This document shows, in pieces, positions 32,441-39,742 of a stretch of 64,000 nucleotides of DNA. Under the pieces are notes generated by a model, which did not search any database, was not told the origin of the DNA, and worked only from the letters and a program-made list of their open reading frames with translations. Made by a program: the position numbers and the translations under genes. The DNA comes from Bacillota bacterium (GTDB taxonomy: Bacteria > Bacillota > Clostridia > Lachnospirales > Lachnospiraceae): NCBI GenBank assembly GCA_023414875.1, contig JAEZMV010000028.1, forward strand, positions 496,001 to 560,000, read 5' to 3'. The stretch's first letter is position 1. Each line of letters opens with the position of its first letter.

Positions 32441-33274
32441 ATGTCAAATACAATAACAATTATTTTATCATCAATAGTATTATCGTCTGCTATATCTTCG
32501 CTAGTATCTATTTTGATAAGTAGTAAGAATTCTACATTACAATATATAACTAATGAAAGAAAAGAATGGCGTGATGAAATCAGAAAACTAACCGAGGAGT
32601 TATATAAAGCGTCAAGCTTTAATGTTGGTGAAACCTTAATAAAACTTAAGACTAGAATAAATTCTTTCGGAAAGCGTTACAAAAGATTTTCTTATGATGC
32701 TCACATTTGGGGAATTATTGAAAATTTAGAAAATTCAGATCAAAATAATTTTATGTTATGTAAGAATATCTTAATAGATTATTTGCTAATCATGATAAAA
32801 TATGATTGGGAAAGATCTAAGAATGAAATAAGAGGCAATAGAAAATTTATATATAAAATTATACTTAATATTATTTCTATATCTTATTTTACATTCTTAT
32901 GCTTTTATGTATGGGAATTACCAATGACAAATTATTATATAGGATGTGTTGCATTTCTTATTGTTATATGTTCATTTTCACCAAATTATTCTATAATTAG
33001 TACATTTGAAGATGGTAAGATAAGTCCAAAGATTATGACAATAATTATAAATTATGTAGTATTAGCTTTTTTAGTTCTAGGTTTCCTTTGTTATTTTAAG
33101 CCATTATATAATATTATTGAAAACAAAGATGAATTGCTATTATCTGAACTATATTTATTAATCACGTTAGTAGGGATTAGCATTTATAATTCATTTCAGG
33201 AAAAATACTTAAAATACAAATTAGATAATGAATATGAAAATTCAATATTTAATGTTCTTAAAAGTAAAAATTAA
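32441..33274 (+). CDS. Membrane-protein moron, unknown (possible lysogenic conversion)
   Basis: A 277-residue membrane protein in the middle of the early region. One N-terminal helix (about residues 4-27) is followed by a charged cytoplasmic stretch (ERKEWRDEIRKLTEEL) of about 110 residues, then four hydrophobic helices between about 147 and 255, and a short tail. It is more AT-rich than its neighbours, and has its own promoter, a 54-base leader without a strong ribosome site, and its own terminator. This is the layout of a moron expressed during lysogeny. A role in host protection or superinfection exclusion is possible but unproven. Confidence 0.65.
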   Translation: MSNTITIILSSIVLSSAISSLVSILISSKNSTLQYITNERKEWRDEIRKLTEELYKASSFNVGETLIKLKTRINSFGKRYKRFSYDAHIWGIIENLENSDQNNFMLCKNILIDYLLIMIKYDWERSKNEIRGNRKFIYKIILNIISISYFTFLCFYVWELPMTNYYIGCVAFLIVICSFSPNYSIISTFEDGKISPKIMTIIINYVVLAFLVLGFLCYFKPLYNIIENKDELLLSELYLLITLVGISIYNSFQEKYLKYKLDNEYENSIFNVLKSKN

Positions 33275-33291
33275 TAATATGAATGAAAAAG

Positions 33292-33326
33292 CTACCAACT
33301 ATCAATATTTAATTGGTAGTTTTTTT
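33292..33326 (+). terminator. Terminator of the moron
   Basis: CTACCAA (33292-33298) pairs with TTGGTAG (33313-33319), followed by seven T. Confidence 0.85.
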
Positions 33327-33370
33327 ATGCGAAAAATTGTATTTAACTGAGAGGAGGAAAGGAGTTAATA

Positions 33371-33583
33371 ATGGCACAGAGAGACATTATAAGACCCAAA
33401 ATAACATATCACAATGCTACTGACATTGCATATTATCCTAACGATTTAAAAACAGAGCGTCAATGGAAAAAGCTCGGATATCAACTCAAGGAAAATGCTG
33501 AAGAGTATAAATTATGGAGTAATCCACATCATTATCATCTATGTAGTTATTATCTACGTGAGGATGTAGAACAGATCAGCTGA
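33371..33583 (+). CDS. Small phage protein, unknown
   Basis: A 70-residue protein rich in tyrosine and histidine (SNPHHYHLCSYYLREDVEQI at the end). AGGAGGAAAGGAG precedes the ATG. It follows the moron's terminator, so it probably restarts the early transcript. No domain recognised. Confidence 0.5.
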   Translation: MAQRDIIRPKITYHNATDIAYYPNDLKTERQWKKLGYQLKENAEEYKLWSNPHHYHLCSYYLREDVEQIS

Positions 33584-33657
33584 TAGCAGTTGAAAGGAAT
33601 AGGAAGTGTGACATTGAAGTTAATAGAGCAGTTTATCTTTTAAGTAGGAGGATGCAA

Positions 33658-34059
33658 ATGCAGAGAGAAATTAAGTTTAGAGGGAAACACATACATTTAT
33701 CGGCAAGTAATAGTCATCTTGATGGCAGATGGGTATATGGATATTTAAGTGACATAAATTACATAAATTCGTATGACTTAGGAAGAGAACTGTTAGTAGA
33801 TGTAAATACAGTAGGAGAATATACGAGATTAAAAGATAAAAACACTAATGAAATTTATGAGGGAGATATTCTTTCGGATGGAGTTCAATTGTGGCTAGTA
33901 AGGCATTCAGAAACAATGTGTGGATTTACAGCTACAGAAATAGTAGATAAAAAACTTGATTATGGAAGTTGTTTTAGTTTATACCATCTGGTCAACAAAC
34001 ATAACTGTAAGAGGGAAGTAGAAGTTATCGGCAATATCTATGATAACCCGGAACTATAA
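33658..34059 (+). CDS. YopX-family phage protein
   Basis: A 133-residue protein beginning QREIKFRGKH and containing GRWVYGYL, VGEYTRLKDKNTNEIYEGDIL and, at the end, EVIGNIYDNPEL. These are the hallmarks of the YopX family, first seen in the SPbeta prophage and widespread in Firmicute phages, of unknown function with a beta-rich fold. GTAGGAGG lies seven bases before the ATG at 33658; the in-frame ATG at 33652 is too close to that site. Confidence 0.87.
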   Translation: MQREIKFRGKHIHLSASNSHLDGRWVYGYLSDINYINSYDLGRELLVDVNTVGEYTRLKDKNTNEIYEGDILSDGVQLWLVRHSETMCGFTATEIVDKKLDYGSCFSLYHLVNKHNCKREVEVIGNIYDNPEL

Positions 34060-34084
34060 CTGATATAAGAGGAAAGGAAAATGT

Positions 34085-34384
34085 ATGAAAGCAAATAAAA
34101 AAACATTGATGGCTGTCAAAAGATATTTAACTGAACCAGAGGGATATGACATGGACGAGGTAATAAGCGAAATCGTTTATGAAACAAAGGTTTTAAAAAT
34201 GCCTAACTCAGAAGATAAACTGGTACCACCGGATGAATGTGATATTAAGTGGGGAGATGATGAAATATGCGCCTTAGAAGATTTTATTAATTTATTTGCA
34301 GATAAATTTATTAATCATATTTCAAACGTTATTGATTCTTTTGTTGGCGATGATATTGATTGTTATTTAGAAGAGGAGTTTTAG
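34085..34384 (+). CDS. Acidic phage protein, unknown
   Basis: A 99-residue, strongly acidic protein with no domain I recognise. Helices alternate with acidic loops and the end (FVGDDIDCYLEEEF) is very negative. AGAGGAAAGG precedes the ATG. Small acidic phage proteins sometimes mimic DNA, but nothing in the sequence shows that here. Confidence 0.55.
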   Translation: MKANKKTLMAVKRYLTEPEGYDMDEVISEIVYETKVLKMPNSEDKLVPPDECDIKWGDDEICALEDFINLFADKFINHISNVIDSFVGDDIDCYLEEEF

Positions 34385-34452
34385 AATATAACAGATGTAG
34401 GAGCAACAGGCTGAGCCGGCTCCTGCATCACATAAAAGATTGGAGGATTGTA

Positions 34453-34872
34453 ATGGGATATCTTAATGATTTAGCAATACAAATTTATGATAGTGCATCA
34501 GAAAAAGGATGGCATGATAAACCAGTGGCCTTCGGTGACTGCATCACGAACATTCATGCGGAGTTATCGGAAGCATGGGAAGAATATAGGCATGGGAAAG
34601 CATTAAATAAAACATATTATACCTGCAAATTGGACGGTACGAATGAGGATAGCGAATGCACAGATGATGTACACGAATGTTATTTTCGCACTGGAGATGA
34701 AGATATTTGCGAAAAAGCCAAACCTGAAGGAATACCATCTGAATTAGCTGATGTAATCATAAGAGTATTAGATGCCTGCCATATGTATGAGATTGATATT
34801 GATAAAATCATTGCTGAGAAAATGGATTATAACAAAACCAGATCGTACAAGCATGGAGGAAAGATTATATAG
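34453..34872 (+). CDS. MazG-like nucleotide pyrophosphohydrolase family protein
   Basis: A 139-residue protein with an all-alpha NTP-pyrophosphatase pattern: helix 1 LNDLAIQIYDSASEKGWH, then HAELSEAWEEYRHGK with the metal-binding glutamates, and a second acidic pair in GIPSELADVIIRVLDACHMYEIDI (E..D). A cysteine-containing insert of about 40 residues separates the two. Family members hydrolyse (d)NTPs to monophosphates and, in phages, may trim alarmones or odd nucleotides. TGGAGGA precedes the ATG at 34453. Confidence 0.78.
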   Translation: MGYLNDLAIQIYDSASEKGWHDKPVAFGDCITNIHAELSEAWEEYRHGKALNKTYYTCKLDGTNEDSECTDDVHECYFRTGDEDICEKAKPEGIPSELADVIIRVLDACHMYEIDIDKIIAEKMDYNKTRSYKHGGKII

Positions 34873-34901
34873 ATGCTCCTGCATCAGGAAGGAAGATATA
34901 T

Positions 34902-35153
34902 TTGGGTATTGAGCCGGTAATCTTAGGTACCAATGAAGTAATAAAATACTTAAAAGAAGAAAATGAAACGTATGAAAATATGTTGGGAGATAGTGCGAAG
35001 CTATTAATAGAGTATAGAGTTAATCAGCTAGCCATAGAAGCACTGGAAGAGAAATTAAGTAGAGAAGCTACTTCAGATAGAATTTGCATGGCAGCAGGAT
35101 TAATGCAAGCAGAAAAGAAGGAAAAGGATGATGGAACTTATGAAGAAAAATGA
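34902..35153 (+). CDS. Small helical phage protein, unknown
   Basis: An 83-residue protein starting at TTG with AGGAAGGA upstream. Residues 12-60 are helical and charged (NEVIKYLKEENETYENML). The 3' end overlaps the next gene by 26 bases. No recognised domain. Confidence 0.5.
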   Translation: MGIEPVILGTNEVIKYLKEENETYENMLGDSAKLLIEYRVNQLAIEALEEKLSREATSDRICMAAGLMQAEKKEKDDGTYEEK

Positions 35154-35373
35154 GCGACTAAACAAACATATTAATTTTGAGGAAACAAACAACATGCTAA
35201 TGAATTTACCAATCCCTGTTTTATTAAAGTCTATGGAAATGCAACTAAACATCTTAAGAAAAAGAGGCATTGTAGTAAGAGATTTTGATAATAAAGAGAG
35301 GAAAATTGAACAGATTAGGATGATTGGTAACAAGGCTTTTTTTCTGGTATCAAATGATAAATTAAAGGAGTAG
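35128..35373 (+). CDS. Small phage protein, unknown
   Basis: An 81-residue protein with a helical first half and a beta-like end (GIVVRDFDNKERKIEQIRMIGNKAFFLV). The start could be 35128, 35131 or 35140; GAAGGAAAAGG lies just upstream. It overlaps the preceding frame and is followed five bases later by the late-regulator gene. Function unknown. Confidence 0.5.
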   Translation: MMELMKKNERLNKHINFEETNNMLMNLPIPVLLKSMEMQLNILRKRGIVVRDFDNKERKIEQIRMIGNKAFFLVSNDKLKE

Positions 35374-35378
35374 AGTAC

Positions 35379-35906
35379 ATGGAAATTGCTAAATCAGAAA
35401 TATTACTTACACCAGAAGAAATGGAAGCATATAAGCAATTATTAAAAGAGTATCTTAGCCAGTATTACATACAGAAGATGAGAAAATTTCAACTTAACAG
35501 AAGATTAAGAGAAGTAAATGCAGAATTAAATGAACCGATCGGCGGCATGAATTATAGCCCTACACCAAGGTCTGTTACTAATAAGACTGGAGCAGGAGCA
35601 GCAAGTATTTTGTATCGTATTGTTGAAATTGAAGATAGAATTGAAAATCAGAAAGAAAATATTGAAATCGCCATGTTGAAGGTAATGGATATTATGGACT
35701 TTCTTTCTGAGGGATCCATTGAACGGATGATATTAGAACTTAGGCATATAGATTGCAGATCATGGCAGCAAGTGATGAACGAAGTAAACCTTACTCGTAA
35801 CCCGTGCAATGAATATTACAACAAAGGATTACTAAAATTACTAATGTTTAAGAAAGTAAGAAAGATATTGGATTCTTATAGAGAACAAAATGAGTTAGCA
35901 TGTTAG
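35379..35906 (+). CDS. DUF1492 / ArpU-like late transcription regulator
   Basis: A 175-residue helical protein with a sigma-factor region 4-like C-terminal part (LRHIDCRSWQQVMNEVNLTRNPCNEYYNKGLLKL, residues about 118-156). The overall pattern, including ELNEPIGGMNYSPTPRS, matches the DUF1492 family, which stands before the packaging genes of Gram-positive phages and is related to ArpU/RinA late activators. It would switch on the terminase and structural operon. AAAGGAG precedes the ATG. HicAB lies between it and the terminase genes, so the late promoter must be further on. Confidence 0.82.
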   Translation: MEIAKSEILLTPEEMEAYKQLLKEYLSQYYIQKMRKFQLNRRLREVNAELNEPIGGMNYSPTPRSVTNKTGAGAASILYRIVEIEDRIENQKENIEIAMLKVMDIMDFLSEGSIERMILELRHIDCRSWQQVMNEVNLTRNPCNEYYNKGLLKLLMFKKVRKILDSYREQNELAC

Positions 35907-35965
35907 GCTGAAAAACTTTCATTTAAATATTTTTCAAATACGCATAAAATACGTACAAAAAAGTG

Positions 35966-35999
35966 TTGACAAACATTTAATAAAGGCGTATAATATACG
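35966..35999 (+). promoter_or_regulatory. Promoter and operator-like palindrome of hicAB
   Basis: A perfect sigma-A promoter, TTGACA (35966-35971), 17 bases, TATAAT (35989-35994). The -10 sits inside the palindrome CGTATA-A-TATACG (35987-35999), a fitting operator for HicB autoregulation. Confidence 0.82.
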
Positions 36000-36018
36000 T
36001 ATAAGGAGGGAACAATAG

Positions 36019-36189
36019 ATGAAACGTAAAGACCTAATAAAACTTCTTGAGAATAACGGATGGTACTTAAAGCGGAACGGTGGAAATCATGACATATATA
36101 CAAACGGTATAAAATCCGAACCGATACCAAGACATTCAGAAGTTAATGAGAGGTTAGCAAAAGAAATTATCAGAAAGCATGGGCTGTAA
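36019..36189 (+). CDS. hicA: HicA-type toxin (mRNA interferase)
   Basis: A 56-residue HicA protein of double-stranded-RNA-binding-like fold. It begins MKRKDLIKLLENNGWYLKR and has the catalytic histidine H24 in RNGGNHDIY, followed by EPIPRHSEVNERLAKEIIRK. HicA toxins cleave mRNA and stop translation until bound by HicB. AAGGAGGG lies just before the ATG. A 16-base stretch covering part of that site and the start codon is complementary to a segment before hicB. The gene is small and easily missed, but the family match is clear. Confidence 0.93.
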   Translation: MKRKDLIKLLENNGWYLKRNGGNHDIYTNGIKSEPIPRHSEVNERLAKEIIRKHGL

Positions 36190-36258
36190 AAGCCCTTGCT
36201 TCTGATAAGTAAAATAAATATGTAACTTCATCTATTGTTCCCATAAAGGAGGAATAAC

Positions 36259-36654
36259 ATGCGAGAAGCTTATCCAGTAATAATAACTAAAACAGAAGAC
36301 GGTTTTTATTATGTATCTATACCTGATTTTGATATTGCAACACAAGGGAAAGATATACCTGATGCTATTTACATGGCACGTGATGCAATAGGAATCATGG
36401 GTATTGACTTGGAAGATAGCAGGAAAGAATTACCTAAACCAAATACAGTTCAATATACAGTAGATAAAGACAAAGATATAGTTACTTGGGTTGATGTAGA
36501 CTTTACTGATTATAGATGTAGATTAGAAAATAAAGCGGTAAAGAAAAACTGTACAATACCTTATAGACTAAATGAAGAAGCTGAAAAAGCGGGAATTAAC
36601 TTCTCTAAAGTTCTTCAGGATGCATTAACCAGCATTCTTTATAAAGCTAAGTAG
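36259..36654 (+). CDS. hicB: HicB-type antitoxin
   Basis: A 131-residue antitoxin. The N-terminal half is a HicB domain (YPVIITKTEDGFYYVSIPDFDIATQGKD, then IYMARDAIGIMGIDLED), which binds and blocks HicA. The C-terminal part (PYRLNEEAEKAGINFSKVLQDAL) is a ribbon-helix-helix-like DNA-binding region for autoregulation. AAAGGAGG lies before the ATG. The toxin-first order and the 69-base gap are normal for hicAB; the gap contains a hairpin that overlaps the end of hicA. The pair may stabilise the prophage or exclude other phages. Confidence 0.92.
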   Translation: MREAYPVIITKTEDGFYYVSIPDFDIATQGKDIPDAIYMARDAIGIMGIDLEDSRKELPKPNTVQYTVDKDKDIVTWVDVDFTDYRCRLENKAVKKNCTIPYRLNEEAEKAGINFSKVLQDALTSILYKAK

Positions 36655-36690
36655 TTATCACTAATAATATAAAACTATAAGAGTTACGGA

Positions 36691-36720
36691 GCATCTACTA
36701 AGGTAGGTGCTTTTAATTTT
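36691..36720 (+). terminator. Terminator of hicAB
   Basis: GCATCTAC (36691-36698) pairs with GTAGGTGC (36703-36710, one G-U), followed by TTTTAATTTTT. Confidence 0.78.
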
Positions 36721-37066
36721 TAAAAGTCAGTACACAAAAGTACATTCGCCTGTGTTAATGTAGTATCATGAATTAGTAAAGCAGTCAAACAAACCCCATT
36801 GGATAACCCCTTATAATGAATGAGCATCGTACAATTAATTAGTGTGCGGTGCTTATTCTTCTTACTCCGGTAATACTAGTCGGAGTATAGCTCAAGGTAC
36901 TTCCTAGGGGGTACACCTTATGCGGGGCCGCGAACGCCCATACCTTTTCTCTTTCAGGAATAAAAAAAGTTGGCACTTCCTTCCTCTTTTCCGGGGGTAG
37001 GGCAAGTAGAAAAATGGATATTTCAAAGGTTGAAAATATTATAAAAGAGGGTGCGATTTTTACAAG
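36721..37066. other. Non-coding stretch before the terminase genes, possible packaging (cos) region
   Basis: No gene is seen apart from an 18-codon frame (37014-37070) whose stop overlaps the terminase start. A GC-rich island, about 36895-36948, stands out in AT-rich surroundings and includes CTAGGGGGTAC and GGGGCCGCGAACGCCC. In phages with GpA-type terminases cos usually lies just upstream of the small subunit. A hairpin, GAGCATCGTAC with GTGTGCGGTGCTT, occurs at about 36823-36855. Confidence 0.4.
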
Positions 37067-37642
37067 ATGATTGTAAATCAAAAAGAACTCGCAAGTGTGC
37101 TTGGAATCACGAGTAGACGGATCCGGATGCTACGAGAAGACGGCTTTTTTCCGACTGTAGAAAATGGACGTGGATATAAGTTAGAAAAATGTGTCCAGGA
37201 GTATATCGAGTATAAAGTAAAAGCGGAAGCGAAGACAGGGTCATCAATCGATGTAGAGAAGGAAAAAGCGGAACATGAAAGATTGAAAAAGGAAATTACA
37301 AAATTGAAGCTCCGTAAGATGAAAAAAGAGCTTCATACGGCAGCAGATGTTGAAATGTTTTTAAGTGAAATGTTGGTTAATTTTAAAAACAGATTGCTGT
37401 CAATTCCGAATAAAGTTGCAGTACAAGTAATTGGTGAAAATGACATTAACCGAATTACTAACCTTCTATTGGATGAATTAGTTGGAGCTCTGGAGGAACT
37501 TTCAGAATACGATCCGGAAGCCATCAACAAAGAAAGTCCTTCTATGAACAATTATGATGATGAAGAAGAAAATGATGATGACGAAGATGATGATGACATT
37601 GAAGACGTTCCGGAAAGTGAAGATGAGATATCGTTAATGTAA
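37067..37642 (+). CDS. Terminase small subunit (Nu1-like)
   Basis: A 191-residue DNA-recognition subunit of the packaging motor. The N-terminal 50 residues form a winged helix-turn-helix (KELASVLGITSRRIRMLREDGFFPTVENGRGYKL), like Nu1 of lambda. A charged coiled coil follows (EKEKAEHERLKKEITKLKLRKMKKEL), then a helical part. The final 35 residues are almost all aspartate and glutamate, an unusually long acidic tail. Its place just before the GpA large subunit supports the role. The ribosome site is weak. Confidence 0.83.
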   Translation: MIVNQKELASVLGITSRRIRMLREDGFFPTVENGRGYKLEKCVQEYIEYKVKAEAKTGSSIDVEKEKAEHERLKKEITKLKLRKMKKELHTAADVEMFLSEMLVNFKNRLLSIPNKVAVQVIGENDINRITNLLLDELVGALEELSEYDPEAINKESPSMNNYDDEEENDDDEDDDDIEDVPESEDEISLM

Positions 37643-37657
37643 ACGGGGTGGGGGTAT

Positions 37658-39517
37658 GTGAGTAAAGAAAGATTAAGGTCAAGAATAAAAACAGCGAACC
37701 TTTTTAAAAAGGTATTGAGAAGCTGCTTATGTAAGCCGGAAAATCTGACGGTAAGTGAATGGGCTGAAAAGTACCGCATACTTGACGAATCAAGTAGTTT
37801 ACCAGGAAGATGGTCAAACGACGTTACACCTTATCTCGTAGAAATCATGGATAGCTTTAATGATCCATACATAACTGATATTAATTTCTGTAAACCTACA
37901 CAAGTTGGTGGAACAGAAGCATTAATAAATGCGATAGGATGGATTGGAACACAAAACCCATCACCTACAATGATAGTTTATCCGACGGATGATCTTGCAA
38001 AAGATATTTCAACAGAAAAACTTCAGCCGGCATTTCATAAAAGTCCGGTACTCAGGGAAAGGTTTAACAAAAATGCATCTAAAGAGCTGAAACTTAAGTT
38101 CAGCGGCATGACATTATATTTAAGAGGTGCGAATTCGCCAAGTAAACTCGCTTCAAAGGCTATAAAATACTTAATGTTCGATGAGATTGATAAAATGGGC
38201 GGTGCTTCAAAAAAAGAAGCATCGCCTTATTCTTTGGCGGTAGAAAGAACTAAAACATTCGGGCATTCAAGGAAGATATATACTTGCTCAACACCAACAT
38301 TGAAAACAAATTATGTATGGAAACTCCATGAGGCAGCAGATGTAAAAAAGCACTATTTTGTACCATGTCCCCATTGTGGTGAGTTCATTGAGCTTAAATG
38401 GGCTCAAGTAATCTTCGATAAAGATGAAGCTAAAAAGATGAGCATAGAAGAGAGAGCTTCCACTGCTATCTATGTATGCCAGGAATGCGGTTGCATGATA
38501 GAAGATAATCAAAAACCTGCAATGTTGAGAAAAGGGCAGTGGAGGGACGTAGAAAAGAAATGTACGGGTAGACCAAAAAGTGTATCCTTTTGGATTAACT
38601 CTCTCTATAGCAGATTTGTTAAATGGCATGATGCCGCTAAAGTATTCTTGGAATCAAAAGATGATCCGGATCAGCTTCAGAACTTTATCAATTCATGGTT
38701 GGCTGAACCTTGGGAAGATAGCAAACTTAAAACTACGGAAGAATTAGTTATGGAAAGGCAAACCGATGATGGAGAGTTTACGGTACCTGAATGGGCGAAA
38801 ATGTTAACAGGAGGAGTGGACGTTCAAGAAAGTAGTATATACTGGACAATCCGGGCATGGGGTGATTTCATAACGAGTCAAAATATCTGTCATGGACAAG
38901 CTTATTCATTTGCAGAAATTGAAAATGTAATGAACTTACAGTATGAAAAATTTAGTGGAGAGAAACTGGTAGTAGGTCTTGCACTAATCGACTCTGGTGA
39001 TAACACAGACGAAGTATATGACTTTTGTGCAAATAATTCGGACTGGGCCCTACCGTGTAAAGGATCTTCAAATCCGATGCTTTCACATTACAAATTAAGT
39101 AAAGTTAATAAAGAGTCATCCAAAGCATACGGAATGAACCTTGTTTTAGTTGATGGTAGCAAGTATAAAGATATGATTGCTGCACGTATGGCAAAAGAAA
39201 ATGGAAAAGGTTCCTGGATGGTACACCAAGGTTGTGATGAAGAATATGCTAAGCAGGTCACAGCTGAACATAAGGTGAATGTTAAAAACGGTAATAAATC
39301 AAGACAGGAATGGGTTAAGAAAACATCCCATGCAGATAATCATTATCTTGATACTGAAGTTTATGCACTGGCAGCAGCTGACATCCTCGGTGTTAGGACA
39401 CTTCACCTTAGTAATATAGATGAAGGTCCTCCCAAAAAAGAAATTTCGGAAAGCGTACCAGAAGAAAAATGGATAAGGGAAAACGATCAATGGTTAGGAG
39501 GAAGAGCGAATGAGTGA
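37658..39517 (+). CDS. Terminase large subunit, GpA family
   Basis: A 619-residue packaging ATPase and nuclease of the lambda GpA family. The ATPase half has the family's Walker A-like TQVGGTEA (residues 81-88) and Walker B LMFDEID with D175 and E176. A zinc ribbon follows (CPHCGEF ... CQECGC). The nuclease half contains GGVDVQESSIYWTIRAWG, an early acidic motif, and further acidic motifs near IDSGDNTDEVY. It cuts concatemeric DNA and drives it into proheads. The start is GTG; the site GGGGTGGGGG is atypical. It overlaps the next gene by eight bases. Confidence 0.95.
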   Translation: MSKERLRSRIKTANLFKKVLRSCLCKPENLTVSEWAEKYRILDESSSLPGRWSNDVTPYLVEIMDSFNDPYITDINFCKPTQVGGTEALINAIGWIGTQNPSPTMIVYPTDDLAKDISTEKLQPAFHKSPVLRERFNKNASKELKLKFSGMTLYLRGANSPSKLASKAIKYLMFDEIDKMGGASKKEASPYSLAVERTKTFGHSRKIYTCSTPTLKTNYVWKLHEAADVKKHYFVPCPHCGEFIELKWAQVIFDKDEAKKMSIEERASTAIYVCQECGCMIEDNQKPAMLRKGQWRDVEKKCTGRPKSVSFWINSLYSRFVKWHDAAKVFLESKDDPDQLQNFINSWLAEPWEDSKLKTTEELVMERQTDDGEFTVPEWAKMLTGGVDVQESSIYWTIRAWGDFITSQNICHGQAYSFAEIENVMNLQYEKFSGEKLVVGLALIDSGDNTDEVYDFCANNSDWALPCKGSSNPMLSHYKLSKVNKESSKAYGMNLVLVDGSKYKDMIAARMAKENGKGSWMVHQGCDEEYAKQVTAEHKVNVKNGNKSRQEWVKKTSHADNHYLDTEVYALAAADILGVRTLHLSNIDEGPPKKEISESVPEEKWIRENDQWLGGRANE

Positions 39518-39737
39518 TGTATCCGGTATATCAGCACAGGATATGTTGAATACAGTGAACAATGCCATAAATGCTGTATTAGTAGGAGGACAGTCGTATC
39601 AAATTGGATCCAGAAAACTTACTAGGGCAGACTTAAAATTGCTTTATGACATGCAAAATGATCTATCGGCTCAAGTGGTCCAAGGAAGAGGTTCTTTGTT
39701 AGATGATACTTATGTTGCAGTCTTCGATGGGAGGTAA
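39510..39737 (+). CDS. Head-tail connector protein, gpW-like
   Basis: A 75-residue protein at the position of lambda gpW, between large terminase and portal. The sequence AQDMLNTVNNAINAVLVGGQSYQIGSRKLTRADLKLLYDM is typical of the gpW/DUF6148 group, which stabilises filled heads and forms part of the neck. AGGAGGAAGAG lies upstream within the terminase gene. Small size and order make the assignment good. Confidence 0.83.
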   Translation: MSDVSGISAQDMLNTVNNAINAVLVGGQSYQIGSRKLTRADLKLLYDMQNDLSAQVVQGRGSLLDDTYVAVFDGR

Positions 39738-39742
39738 ATACG

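Larger units (their letters stand above)
32349..33314. repeat. Inverted repeats flanking the membrane-protein moron
   Basis: ATATTGATAGTTGGTA at 32355-32370 is the exact reverse complement of 33293-33308 (16 of 16 bases). Two bases further out the match resumes with AATT on each side (32349-32352 and 33311-33314). The inner span contains one gene and its leader. The left copy also holds the promoter's -35 and the right copy the terminator's left arm. Confidence 0.85.

Noticed and set aside
35903..36130. Minus-strand frame opposite the hicA region
   Set aside because: It lies across the hicAB promoter and the hicA coding sequence, which has a clear family match on the plus strand.
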